DNA of 64,000 nt, from contig JANJTC010000003.1 of NCBI GenBank assembly GCA_024711325.1, positions 350,853 to 414,852 of the forward strand, given 5' to 3'. Positions 16,290 to 26,700 of this stretch are shown piece after piece (position 1 is the stretch's first letter; the number at the start of each line of letters is the position of its first letter). Origin of the DNA: Bacteriovoracaceae bacterium. Lineage in GTDB: Bacteria; Bdellovibrionota; Bacteriovoracia; Bacteriovoracales; Bacteriovoracaceae. Made by a program: the position numbers and the translations under genes. The notes below the pieces were generated by a model. The model was not told the origin of the DNA. It worked only from the letters and a program-made list of their open reading frames with translations, and made no database searches.

Positions 16290-19200
16290 ATGTTGCGGTT
16301 ATTTTTACTGAGTTTGTTTTTTTACAATCTGCCATCATTTTCAGCCTTCGCCGGTGATTCACTCAGCTATTCTGGCAGATTAGTAAATGCCGACGGCTCC
16401 CCTGTTACCGGCACTGCCCACCTCAAGTTTGATCTGGCCTATACCAATAATCTTTCAACTATTCTCTGTACGCATGACAATCCTGGGGTTGATTTAATCA
16501 ACGGGGTCTTTCATGCAAAGCTTGAATTCAATTGTCCATCTTCCTCATTAAAGGAAGTATTGGAGGGAGTTCAAACTAATAATTCAATAGCTATTAGGGT
16601 AACGGACTTAAGTCGAGCAACTCCTAAGGTTTATTCCTTTCAGGCGCTGAACTCTGTTCCTTATTCGATCATGGCAAATTTTGCCAAACAGTTATCGCTG
16701 GTTGGAACTGCTACGGGGCAGGTTCTGACTTGGAATGGTTCTGCATGGACGGCGGCTGATCCAGTTGGCACTGTTGGTGGAGTAACAACGATTGCCGCTG
16801 AACAAGGATTAAATGCCGTCAAAGTTGATGATACAGTGACCATTGGGATTCTTGATGGGGGAGTGACTGCACAGAAACTTCATCCGATGGGTGCTACCAC
16901 GGCGGGACAGGTTCTTAAATGGAATGGTTCGAATTGGGGGCCGGGAGCTGATACTGATACCGGAATTACGTCTGAGACCGATCCTAATGTCAGAACATTT
17001 GCACGCACAGACATCACGGGCCTGGTTCCTGAATCCTGTTCGCCTCATCAGGCCCTTCATTATATTTTGATGAATGACTCTTTAGAGTGTGTGGACATAA
17101 GAGCTGCCAGTGTGGCCGATACTATCAACGATGCTGAAACGGATAAAGCTCCTTCTCAAAATGCTGTTTTTGATGCCTTAGCGTTGAAACAAAATACAAT
17201 TAATGCCAGCAGTGATGTTGTGATGAAATCATTAAAGCTCATGACAGATGGAACTACCTGGATGGGGATCAAGGCCCCTGCTACTTCAGGTAACTTGTTT
17301 TTTACCTTGCCGGCCGGAGACGGAACAGTAGGGCAGGTATTAAAGACTGACGGTGCAGGAAATCTTGGTTGGACTGATGCCAATGCAGGAACAATTACTG
17401 GTATCACCACGACTGCTCCCTTATCTGGAACGGGAAGTTCCGGCAGTGTGAATCTTTCTGTTAATTACGATAATGCAACTTTAGGTTTAAATGGCAGTAA
17501 TGCTTTGATTGTTAAAGACAGTGGCATTAGTAACAATCACATTGCAGCTCTGGCCAATATTAATTGGACAAAAATTAATAAAACAGGTGCTGTTGCTTCT
17601 GATGTCGGTGCCGTTCCAACTTCACGATTAATTAGTACCGGCACTGGTCTTTTGGGTGGCGGTAACATGTCGGCGGATCGCACGCTTAGTGTGGATGTTG
17701 GAACAACGGCCGGAAAAATTGTCCAAGTAGATGGTACCAGTAAATTACCGGCCATCGATGGAAGTCAGTTGACTAATCTTTTATGGTCACAAATTCAAAC
17801 AACATCCCTTCCAATAATCACTGCAGGAACAGGATTAACGACTACGGGAAGTTTGGCCAGTGGTCAGACATTAAACGTCGATGTGGGAACTGTTGCTGGA
17901 AAAATTGTTCAGCTTGAAGCGGGCGGAAAATTACCGGCCGTTGACGGTAGCCAGTTAACTAATCTTGGAACTAATTTAGGCAAATGGTCTGATGCCACAG
18001 GTGGAATACATTATTCATCTGGTAATGTTGGTATTGGAACTACGACGCCTGATCGAAAACTCCAAGTATCGCGGGGAGGAGTTAATTCTTCAATTCGTCT
18101 TGATGGTTTTGCGGCCGGTGGTAATTTTTCAACTCTCATGGCCGGTTCTGATTTTGGGTCTCTAATAGAAGGTGGAGATAACGGACAGGTAGTTCTTGCT
18201 TTAAAAGACAATGACATTAACGATGGCTTTAGAATCATTTCCGGTGGTGGAAATTTTATGGCCGATAGTATTTATGACACTACCGTATTTACTGCTCAGT
18301 CAAATGGGAATGTTGGAATTGGGACAACTTCACCAACTACCACGCTTGATATTCGTTCGACACAGCCGAGTTCAACTGTTCATCCTTATCGTAACGGTCT
18401 ATTGGTATCCAGCGAAGGAACCGATGTTGGTGGGCGAATTGGTCTCAGGACCTCTTCAATTGGAGAAAATCCTTGGGTTATAGGTTATCGATCTCGTGGC
18501 ACACTTGCTACGCCAACTGCTGTTCAGTCAGCGGACATGCTACTGGGGATTATTGCGGCCGGATATGATGGAACCGCTTATACAGTCTCAGGCACGACTC
18601 CTGAAATTCTTTTTAGGACCACCGAAAATTGGACGTCGACGGCCCATGGAAGCGAAATTCACTTTAAAACAGTAAGCAATGGAACAAGCACTGCTGCTAC
18701 AAGGATGAGTATTTCCAACGGCGGCAATATTGGGATTGGTACAGCATCACCCTCAACTCCTCTTCACGTGTCCACAGCTTTAGGAACGACATCGCTCTTT
18801 CAAAGCTCTAATACAAGTTATACAAATGTGCAGCTTAATAACTCCTCATCTTCAAAAACATGGAATCTCCTAACTGTAGGAAGTTTAGCCGGTACGTATG
18901 GAGCAGCTGGCGCTTTCACAATAGATGAAGCAAGTGGTGGACCTCGATTCACGATAGCCACAGGTGGTAATGTGGGGATTGGGACAACGACTCCCGCAAG
19001 TAAATTACATGTTGCTTCCTCTACCGCTAATACTCAAATCCGAGTTGAAGCTGCCACTACGGCGTCTCAGGCAGAATATTATTCCGTGGCTAATGGAACT
19101 TCCTGGGTAATGGGAACTGGAGCAGGTGCTCCTGGCTCTACTAATTTAGGATTTTATAATAGTGGAACCAAGATGGTCTTAACTCCTACTGGGAATTTAG

Positions 19201-19973
19201 GTATTGGGACGGCCGCCCCCGCTTCAAAATTAGAATTAAGAGGCGGAAATGCTTTTTTTGACAGTAAAGTCTTTGTTTATAGTAATTCCGGTTGGGGTGC
19301 AGTGACCCCTTCAGTAAGTCTGGCCATAGGTGATAATGATACCGGTATTAACTGGGTGTCTGATGGAGTTATGCAACTTTATAATAACAATGTGCCTGTC
19401 ATTCATGTTGGTCTAGGGAGCGTCGGGATTGGCAGTACAACTCCTGGCCATAAACTAGATGTTGAAGGAAATATTCGGACATCAGGTTGTCTTTATTATA
19501 ATGGTGGATCTCTTGGAACTTGTGCCTCTGATGAACGACTTAAGGATGAGGTTCAATCTTTTAACCTAGGGCTCGATGAATTACTTGGAATTAATCCTGT
19601 CTATTTTAAGTACAACGGTCTAGGTGGGCTACCTACCGATGGCGGAAAACAACTAGGTGTGATCGCGCAAGAAATTGAAAAAGCGGCACCTGATTTAATC
19701 GTAAAAAAGAAAGTGAAGCTCAGCCCTGATGATAATTTTGATACTGAGATCAAGGCGGTAGATTATGGCGCATTTACTTATGTCATAATCAATTCCATCA
19801 AAGAAATACACGAAATGGTTACTGAATTATTTGATGGGAAGAAAGAAGTCATTAGAGAAATTGCCAGTTTAAAAGAAGATAATCTTCGTAAAGAAAAAGA
19901 GATTGAAGATCTTAAAATGTATATTTGCCAAAAAGATCCAGAAGCTTCATTTTGTAAAAAACATGGTCGGTGA
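16290..19973 (+). CDS. Giant secreted fibre (MAT-like adhesin) with S74 chaperone, copy 1
   Basis: 1,227 residues. Signal peptide about 1-21, then the conserved head (SLSYSGRLVNADGSPV) with cysteines C60 and C82. The shaft carries KLPAxDGSQLTNL-type repeats and six GNVGIGTxTP-like motifs, near residues 578, 672, 811, 892, 967 and 1042. The C-terminus is an S74 peptidase-type intramolecular chaperone (SDERLK, candidate cleavage serine S1080; GVIAQEIEKAAPD), then a coiled coil and a terminal C-x8-C (C1213, C1222). In phage fibres this chaperone folds a trimer and cuts itself off. MAT fibres of Bdellovibrio have the same design and recognise prey. No ribosome binding site precedes the ATG, suggesting a leaderless message. 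First of four tandem paralogues. Confidence 0.9.
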   Translation: MLRLFLLSLFFYNLPSFSAFAGDSLSYSGRLVNADGSPVTGTAHLKFDLAYTNNLSTILCTHDNPGVDLINGVFHAKLEFNCPSSSLKEVLEGVQTNNSIAIRVTDLSRATPKVYSFQALNSVPYSIMANFAKQLSLVGTATGQVLTWNGSAWTAADPVGTVGGVTTIAAEQGLNAVKVDDTVTIGILDGGVTAQKLHPMGATTAGQVLKWNGSNWGPGADTDTGITSETDPNVRTFARTDITGLVPESCSPHQALHYILMNDSLECVDIRAASVADTINDAETDKAPSQNAVFDALALKQNTINASSDVVMKSLKLMTDGTTWMGIKAPATSGNLFFTLPAGDGTVGQVLKTDGAGNLGWTDANAGTITGITTTAPLSGTGSSGSVNLSVNYDNATLGLNGSNALIVKDSGISNNHIAALANINWTKINKTGAVASDVGAVPTSRLISTGTGLLGGGNMSADRTLSVDVGTTAGKIVQVDGTSKLPAIDGSQLTNLLWSQIQTTSLPIITAGTGLTTTGSLASGQTLNVDVGTVAGKIVQLEAGGKLPAVDGSQLTNLGTNLGKWSDATGGIHYSSGNVGIGTTTPDRKLQVSRGGVNSSIRLDGFAAGGNFSTLMAGSDFGSLIEGGDNGQVVLALKDNDINDGFRIISGGGNFMADSIYDTTVFTAQSNGNVGIGTTSPTTTLDIRSTQPSSTVHPYRNGLLVSSEGTDVGGRIGLRTSSIGENPWVIGYRSRGTLATPTAVQSADMLLGIIAAGYDGTAYTVSGTTPEILFRTTENWTSTAHGSEIHFKTVSNGTSTAATRMSISNGGNIGIGTASPSTPLHVSTALGTTSLFQSSNTSYTNVQLNNSSSSKTWNLLTVGSLAGTYGAAGAFTIDEASGGPRFTIATGGNVGIGTTTPASKLHVASSTANTQIRVEAATTASQAEYYSVANGTSWVMGTGAGAPGSTNLGFYNSGTKMVLTPTGNLGIGTAAPASKLELRGGNAFFDSKVFVYSNSGWGAVTPSVSLAIGDNDTGINWVSDGVMQLYNNNVPVIHVGLGSVGIGSTTPGHKLDVEGNIRTSGCLYYNGGSLGTCASDERLKDEVQSFNLGLDELLGINPVYFKYNGLGGLPTDGGKQLGVIAQEIEKAAPDLIVKKKVKLSPDDNFDTEIKAVDYGAFTYVIINSIKEIHEMVTELFDGKKEVIREIASLKEDNLRKEKEIEDLKMYICQKDPEASFCKKHGR

Positions 19974-20069
19974 GATGGCCAATTTAAGTGGCAAAGAGCT
20001 TATTTCAGTATTCCCCCCATCCCCATAAGTAGCTAATTTCATGCCTTCCCCTAGGCAAATTTGTAAGCA

Positions 20070-20099
20070 TTAGGAATAAATTAATAGAGGGCCTATAAT
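20070..20099 (+). promoter_or_regulatory. Fibre-cluster promoter 2 (TTAGGA ... TATAAT)
   Basis: TTAGGA at 20070 and TATAAT at 20094, spacing 24 bp start to start. Similarity to promoter 3 continues through the spacer (AATAAATTAAT) and upstream (TAGGCAAATTTGTA, about 20052-20065). The -10 is followed by a leader of about 35 nt with AGGA before the ATG. Confidence 0.75.
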
Positions 20100-20134
20100 T
20101 TCTTATTCGTGTGATCTAGCGAATTAGGATATCA

Positions 20135-23100
20135 ATGGTTCGAATCATTCAGTTATTAATAATTCTAGTTTGCTGTTTTTCCCACAATGTTGGTGCTACT
20201 GATTCATTAAGTTATTCAGGACGCTTGGTTAATTCTGATGGATCTCCGGTTGTTGGGCCAGCTAAGCTCAAGTTCGACCTGGCCTACACTGATGATCTTA
20301 ACAATATTCTTTGTACCCATCAGATTCCTTCATCTGATCTTGTTAATGGCGTTTTCCATGCGAAGTTGTCCTTCACTTGCCCTGATACTACTTTGGCCAA
20401 GGTTTTAGAAAACGTGCCTTTAAACAATTCTATTGCTATTCGGGTGACCAATGAGAGTCCAGCAACTCCCAAGGTCTATTCCTTTCAGGCACTGAATTCT
20501 GTTCCTTATTCCATCATGGCGAATTTTGCTAAACAGCTATCACTGGCAGGAACTGCTACGGGCCAGGTTCTGACCTGGAATGGTTCGGCGTGGACGGCCG
20601 CTGATCCAGTTGGGACACCAGGTGGAGTCACTACTATTTCCGCTGAGCAAGGACTAAGTGGAGTTAAGGTTGATGATACAGTGACCATTGGGATTCTTGA
20701 TGGGGGAGTGACTGCTCAAAAACTTCATCCGATGGGGGCTGCGACCGTGGGACAGGTTCTAAAGTGGAACGGTTCGAATTGGGAAGCTGGAGTTGATGCT
20801 GATACGGGTATTACTTCTGAGGCTGATCCCCTCGTCCGTAAATTTGCCAGGACTGATATCACAGGAATTGTTCCTCCAACATGTACTAGCGATAAAACTC
20901 TTCAATATATTTCTGCTACAGATTCTTTTATATGTAATGACATCGTTATTAATTCAACGGAAGTAGATCGGGTAAGAGATGCATCGGTGGCCGATGCCAT
21001 CAACGATGCTGAAACAACCATTGCTCCTTCACAGAATGCAGTCTTTGATGCCCTTGCCGGAAAGCAAAGCACTCTTACTTCTTCCAGTGATATTACACTC
21101 AAGTATTTAAAGCTCATGACGGATGGTGCCTTTTGGGTGGGACTTAAAGCGCCTATTTCTACCGCTGGAAATATTCTTTTTACTCTACCAAGTGCTGACG
21201 GAACAACTGGCCAGGTCTTGAAGACAGATGGATCTGGTAACTTGGGTTGGGTGGATGCTGCAAGTGGAACGTTGACTGAAATTACAACTTCTGTCCCACT
21301 TTCTGGCTCTGGTTCTTCAGGCAGCGTGGCCCTCTCAATTAACTATGACAATTCAACCATTGGTCTAAATGGCAGTAATGCCCTTGCAGTAAAAAATGCA
21401 GGAATCAGCAATGCACATATCGCCGCTTTGGCCGGAATTGATTGGAGTAAAATCAATAAGACGGGAGCAACAGCTTCGGATGTTGGGGCCGTGCCAGCAG
21501 CAAGAACCATTAGTACCGGCACTGGTCTTTTGGGTGGCGGTGACTTATCTGCCAACAGAACACTCTCTGTTGACGTAGGAACAACTGCCGGAAAAATTGT
21601 TCAGGTCGATGGTACGGGTAAATTACCTGCCATTGATGGAAGTCAATTAACAAACTTATTATGGTCTCAGGTCAGTAAGGCCGGCTCAACTAATCTCATT
21701 GCAGGAGTTGGTCTGAACGGCGGTGGGGACTTATCGGCAGACCGGACTTTTGATGTTGATGTTGGAACAACTGCAGGAAAAATAGTTCAATTAGATGGAG
21801 CAGGAAAACTTCCTGCTGTTGATGGAAGTCAATTAACTAATTTAGGAACTAATCTAGGTAAATGGTCGAATGCTACTGGTGGTATTCATTATTCATCTGG
21901 TAACGTCGGAATTGGAACAAACGCTCCATCCAGTCCCCTTCATGTTAATGTTAGTGCTGGAGGCAATAAAATTCTTGCCAGTTATTCTGTCGCCGGCAAC
22001 GGCTCCAATCTTACGATCAATAGCCCAGGTGCAGTCGGGCAATATCTTTCTGGCTCTTCTCAAGGTGATACCGTCATCAGGACAGAAAATAATAATTTAA
22101 GATTGGGAGTTTCATCAGCTACAGGGCATGTCGGTTTCGGAAATGGTAGTACTGAATGGTTAAGAATAATATCTTCGGGCTTCGTCGGCATTGGAACGAC
22201 GACACCTACCACAACACTACAATTAGCTAACTCAATCTATTTCAATGAAGGGGCCGGCAATATTGCCAATGGAGCAGATATCCGATTTGGCGCTTCTGGT
22301 TTGGTTAGTGCTGATGACACATTACTTTTAAATATAGATGGAAATAACACTGGAACTGGTGATCTAAGTCTTAGAAAGGGAGCACATACCTCTGCAGGAA
22401 CAACTCTTTTCACAGTAAAGAATTCAGGTAGCGTTGGAATAGGAACCAATTCACCTGAAGAAATGCTTGATGTTAATGGTGATATTAGGGCATTTGCGAA
22501 TGAAAGTTATAATGTCATAGAATCCAGAACAGCTTCCAATGCTAACTTATCTCCTCACTTGATTTTACGTCGAAGCCGGGGAACTGTTCCAGTACCGGCC
22601 TATGTCCAAACCGGTGATACCATGGGCCTTTTGACTTTTAGAAATCATACTGCCACACAAGGCGCTACAGTGGCTTCATATGCAACAGAAAATCAAACTG
22701 CCGGCTCATGGGGTGCAAATCTGGCCTTCTTTACTATTGCTAATGGTAGTGTTGTGAATTCTGAGAGGATGCGAATAGACCAAACGGGAAATGTTGGGAT
22801 AGGTACAAGTAATCCATCTGGGAAACTGACAGTTACTTCAACCACAGGAAGCAATGTTATATCAATTGAGAGGCCTGCCGGAAATTTTGGACTGTTGAAA
22901 TATTCAACCGGTGTTAACAGGCGGTGGGAGATGGGAGTTAACTCATCTTTAGAAACCGGATCACATGTAGGCTCAGATTTTGGGCTATGGAGTTATGGAG
23001 ATGATGGTTCCCAGAATCAAATTCTCTTTGTAACGAGATCAACTGGCTATGTAGGAATTGGTAAACCATCTCCGGCCACTAAGCTCAATGTTGAAGGAGC

Positions 23101-23617
23101 AATGGCAGCGACTGGTTGGGTGGGGGCAGGATGTGAGGATGCATGTAGTGACGTGGCCTCAGGGTATGCCATTATGTATGCTGATGGTCGTGGCGTCTCA
23201 ACTGTTGGCTGGACCACAACTTCTGATATTCGATTAAAAGAAAATTTTTCTCCATTAGAAAATAACCTCGATAAAATCTTAAAGATAAGAGGTTTTAATT
23301 ATAATTATAAAGACCAACCGGCGAGTAAAAAACAAATTGGTGTCATCGCTCAGGAAGTTCAAAAAGTATTTCCTGAAACTATTTCTCAGAATGAAGATGG
23401 CTTTTTGTCAGTTGATTATCCTCGCTTGGTGGCACCGGTTATAGAAGCGATCAGAGAGCTGTATCATAAACATGTTTTAAAAAATTCAGATAGAATAGAA
23501 AAAGCAGAAAGAAAAATTGCGGCCATTGAATCTGAAAATGCCAAAATCAAGGCCGAGAATGCTTTGTTAAAGCAGAGGCTTGATCTCATTGAGAAAAAAT
23601 TAACTGACAAAAGATAA
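20135..23617 (+). CDS. Giant secreted fibre (MAT-like adhesin) with S74 chaperone, copy 2
   Basis: 1,160 residues. Signal peptide about 1-21 (with a CC pair inside it, but no lipobox), head SLSYSGRLVNSDGSPV with C60/C82. The first 300 residues closely follow copy 1. The shaft has KLPAxDGSQLTNL repeats and five GNVGIGT-like motifs. The C-terminal S74 domain is of another subtype than copy 1: TSDIRLKENFSPLENNLDKIL (candidate serine S1030) and QIGVIAQEVQKVFPE, ending in a basic coiled coil without the cysteine pair. Start ATG has AGGA 6 nt before it. The chaperone subtype matches that of the fibre at 47056. Cell-surface trimer expected; ligand unknown. Confidence 0.9.
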   Translation: MVRIIQLLIILVCCFSHNVGATDSLSYSGRLVNSDGSPVVGPAKLKFDLAYTDDLNNILCTHQIPSSDLVNGVFHAKLSFTCPDTTLAKVLENVPLNNSIAIRVTNESPATPKVYSFQALNSVPYSIMANFAKQLSLAGTATGQVLTWNGSAWTAADPVGTPGGVTTISAEQGLSGVKVDDTVTIGILDGGVTAQKLHPMGAATVGQVLKWNGSNWEAGVDADTGITSEADPLVRKFARTDITGIVPPTCTSDKTLQYISATDSFICNDIVINSTEVDRVRDASVADAINDAETTIAPSQNAVFDALAGKQSTLTSSSDITLKYLKLMTDGAFWVGLKAPISTAGNILFTLPSADGTTGQVLKTDGSGNLGWVDAASGTLTEITTSVPLSGSGSSGSVALSINYDNSTIGLNGSNALAVKNAGISNAHIAALAGIDWSKINKTGATASDVGAVPAARTISTGTGLLGGGDLSANRTLSVDVGTTAGKIVQVDGTGKLPAIDGSQLTNLLWSQVSKAGSTNLIAGVGLNGGGDLSADRTFDVDVGTTAGKIVQLDGAGKLPAVDGSQLTNLGTNLGKWSNATGGIHYSSGNVGIGTNAPSSPLHVNVSAGGNKILASYSVAGNGSNLTINSPGAVGQYLSGSSQGDTVIRTENNNLRLGVSSATGHVGFGNGSTEWLRIISSGFVGIGTTTPTTTLQLANSIYFNEGAGNIANGADIRFGASGLVSADDTLLLNIDGNNTGTGDLSLRKGAHTSAGTTLFTVKNSGSVGIGTNSPEEMLDVNGDIRAFANESYNVIESRTASNANLSPHLILRRSRGTVPVPAYVQTGDTMGLLTFRNHTATQGATVASYATENQTAGSWGANLAFFTIANGSVVNSERMRIDQTGNVGIGTSNPSGKLTVTSTTGSNVISIERPAGNFGLLKYSTGVNRRWEMGVNSSLETGSHVGSDFGLWSYGDDGSQNQILFVTRSTGYVGIGKPSPATKLNVEGAMAATGWVGAGCEDACSDVASGYAIMYADGRGVSTVGWTTTSDIRLKENFSPLENNLDKILKIRGFNYNYKDQPASKKQIGVIAQEVQKVFPETISQNEDGFLSVDYPRLVAPVIEAIRELYHKHVLKNSDRIEKAERKIAAIESENAKIKAENALLKQRLDLIEKKLTDKR

Positions 23618-23699
23618 TGGCGTTTTACTCTAAATGCACTAATTTGGGACTCGGATAAGTATTTGATCTTCGGTGACGGAGTAGGCAATTTTGTATTAA

Positions 23700-23729
23700 T
23701 TAGGAATAAATTAATCACCCATTTATAAT
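23700..23729 (+). promoter_or_regulatory. Fibre-cluster promoter 3 (TTAGGA ... TATAAT)
   Basis: TTAGGA at 23700 and TATAAT at 23724, again 24 bp apart, with the same AATAAATTAAT in the spacer as promoter 2 and a TAGGCAATTTTGTA block upstream. A leader of about 36 nt ends with AGGA before the ATG at 23766. Confidence 0.75.
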
Positions 23730-23765
23730 AATTCCATTCCGTTATTCTAACGGTTTAGGAATTTA

Positions 23766-26700
23766 ATGTTTAGACTTTTTCAGCTCTTCCTTATTTTGAT
23801 TTGTTTCAAATCTCAAGTTGCTTTGGGATCAGATTCTTTAAATTATTCCGGTCGACTGGTGAATACCAATGGTTCACCTGTCCCTGGTCCTGCAAAATTA
23901 AAATTTGATCTTGCCTACACTGATGACATTACCGATATCCTTTGTTCCGATGAAATAAACGGAGTGGATCTGGTCAATGGTGTCTTTCATGCCAAAATAA
24001 ATTTCACCTGTCCTGATACAACGCTGATGAAAGTTCTGGAAGAGACCCCAATTAATAATTCAATTGCTATTCGCGTGACCGATTTAACTAATGCTACTCC
24101 CAAAGTGTATTCCTTTCAGGCACTGCATTCTGTTCCATTTACACTCATGTCCAATATGACCAAACAACTGGTTCAGATGGGGGCCGTCAATGGGCAAGTT
24201 CTCACTTGGCTCAACGGTCAGTGGGTTCCTCAGGATTCGGCAGGTGCTGCGGCCATTTCTGATGGGAGTGTGACCGGTGCAAAATTAAGTCAGATGAGTG
24301 CCAATGTCGGACAAGTTTTAAAATGGACGGCAGGTGGTTGGGCCCCTCAAGATGACGATGATGATTCTGGAATCACTGTAGAGAATGATCCTAAAGTGCG
24401 TGCTTTTGCTCGCAATGACGCCGTTGCATTACCTAATTGTAATCCGGATCAAAAACTTGAGTATGTTGTGGCAGCTGAAGCTTTTATTTGTTCTGCTATT
24501 GTATTAAGTGATGCAACCATGAGATCGGCAACTGTGGAAGATGCTATTAACGATGCTGAAGTTGCCGTCGCTCCTTCACAGAATGCTGTTTTTGATGCAT
24601 TGGCCGATAAGCAACCAACTATTGATGCCACTAGTGACATCACTATGAAATATTTAAAACTTATGACTGACGGGGCATATTGGGTTGGACTTAAAGCACC
24701 GGCCCTAACGACAGGGAATATTCTTTTTGTCCTTCCAGAAAGTGATGGATCCGCCGGACAAGTGTTGAAGACGGATGGTGCCGGAAATCTGGGTTGGGTT
24801 AGTGCTAGTTCTGGAACAATCACTGAAATTACCTCGACAGCACCCCTTTCTGGAACTGGTACCTCAGGCAGTGTGAATGTCTCGCTAAATTACGATAACT
24901 CAACCATTGGCCTTAATGGTTCGAATGCCTTGATTGTTAAAAGTGGGGGCCTTTCCAATGGTCATATTGCTGCTGCCGCAGGAATTGAGTGGAGTAAGAT
25001 CAATAAAACTGGAGCGAGTGCTGCTGACATTGGGGCCGTTCCTACCACTAGAGCGATTAGTCCGGGGACTGGTTTATTAGGTGGGGGAGATTTATCTGCC
25101 AATCGCACGCTTTCGGTTAATGTTGGTACCGGAGCAAGTCAGATTGTGCAATTAGGAACCGATTCAAAATTACCTGCAGTGGATGGTAGTCAGCTTACTA
25201 ATTTACTATGGTCGCAAATAACAACCTCCTCACTTCCGGTTATTACTGCCGGGACTGGTCTTACCAGCTCTGGAAGTTTGGCCAGCGGACAAACATTGAA
25301 TGTAGATGTTGGGACTGTCGCTGGAAAAATTGTTCAATTAGAAACAGGTGGAAAACTTCCCGCTGTCGATGGAAGTCAATTAACAAATCTTGGAAGCAAT
25401 CTTGGGAAATGGTCTGATGGGACTGGTGGAATTCATTATTCATCAGGCAGAGTAGGCATTGGGACATCTTCTCCGGCATACAACCTGGACATATTAGTTT
25501 CAGAAACTGGCGGAATCAATATAAAGGACAGTGCCGCAACTGGTGGCAGGCTTTTTCTAGGCGAATCAACTTCAACGGTTAACTTATTCTCTCCATCCAT
25601 TATTGGAAATTCTGTAGGGGCCTCTAGGGCCACGCAAATTGTTGCTGAGACAAAAATTGCTGAGGATACTGGAACTGTTCCAGCGATGGTATTTGCTTCC
25701 CGTAGGGATGATTCTTCAGCTCTGGTTAATCGTCCTCTCTTTGACTGGAGAAATGCTTCTACCTCGTTAATGACAATGTTACCTTCAGGTAAGTTGGGTA
25801 TAGGGACAAAAACCCCGACTCAGGAATTCGAAGTTAAAACGGCCGGAGGCAGTTTTAGCGCTACTGGTGGAGGTTCTTATATCTATCGGGGAAGTAGTAC
25901 TGGGAATGGTGCGAACTTAAACTTCTATACTGCTCGTGGCACAGTAGATGCGCCTTTAATTATGCAAAATGATGATCAAGCTGGTTATATTACATTTCGT
26001 GCTTATGACGGTGACGAGTATGGTGCGAGTGCTGGAATCCATGCAATCGTTAAGTCGGGCATCGCTAATGACAGCACACCTGGTGAACTAAGATTTCTAA
26101 CTACGGCCACTGGTAATAAATTTTCTACTGCAAGAATGAGTATAGATGAAAATGGGAATGTGGGAATTGGAACTATTACTCCGGCCTTTCCATTTAACGT
26201 TGTGAAATCTTCAGGTGGGGGAGTCTTGGCCGAGTTTGAGGGAAGTCCGACTGGTCTGAATGAAGTGGTTGCCGTTGATGTTTTAAATTCCAATACCACA
26301 GCTCCACCTGGTTCCAACTTAGACATGGCGGCCGTAAACGTAAAAACCATTATGCCGGGTGGTTTTAACGGGCAAGTCTCAATCCGAATGCTGGGCAATA
26401 ACTATAGCGGTGGTTACGGCAATGCTGGAGAAGCTGTGCTTGATGCTTCAAACTATAGTACGGGTTTGAACATTAGTAACCGCAGTTCGACTGGACCCAT
26501 TCGTTTTTCAAAAAGTGCTTTGGAATACATGAGGATTACTCCCGCTGGAGACATAGGAATTGGAGAATCAGTTCCAAATGCAAAACTGCATGTCACTGGA
26601 ACTGTTAATTTTGCCACTCCTTATGGGGGTGCTGCAAATGCAAAAATTTATTCCAATGGTGCTTACGGACAACTGGAAATTTTAAATGATACTTCAAGCA

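Noticed and set aside
18021..19440. CRISPR-like spaced repeats
   Set aside because: The repeats are in-frame codons for GNVGIGTxTP motifs, with irregular spacing of 75-140 codons.
20172..20176. Lipoprotein signal in fibre copy 2 (Cys-Cys in the signal peptide)
   Set aside because: The cysteines sit in the hydrophobic core without an L-x-G/A-C context, and sibling fibres lack them.
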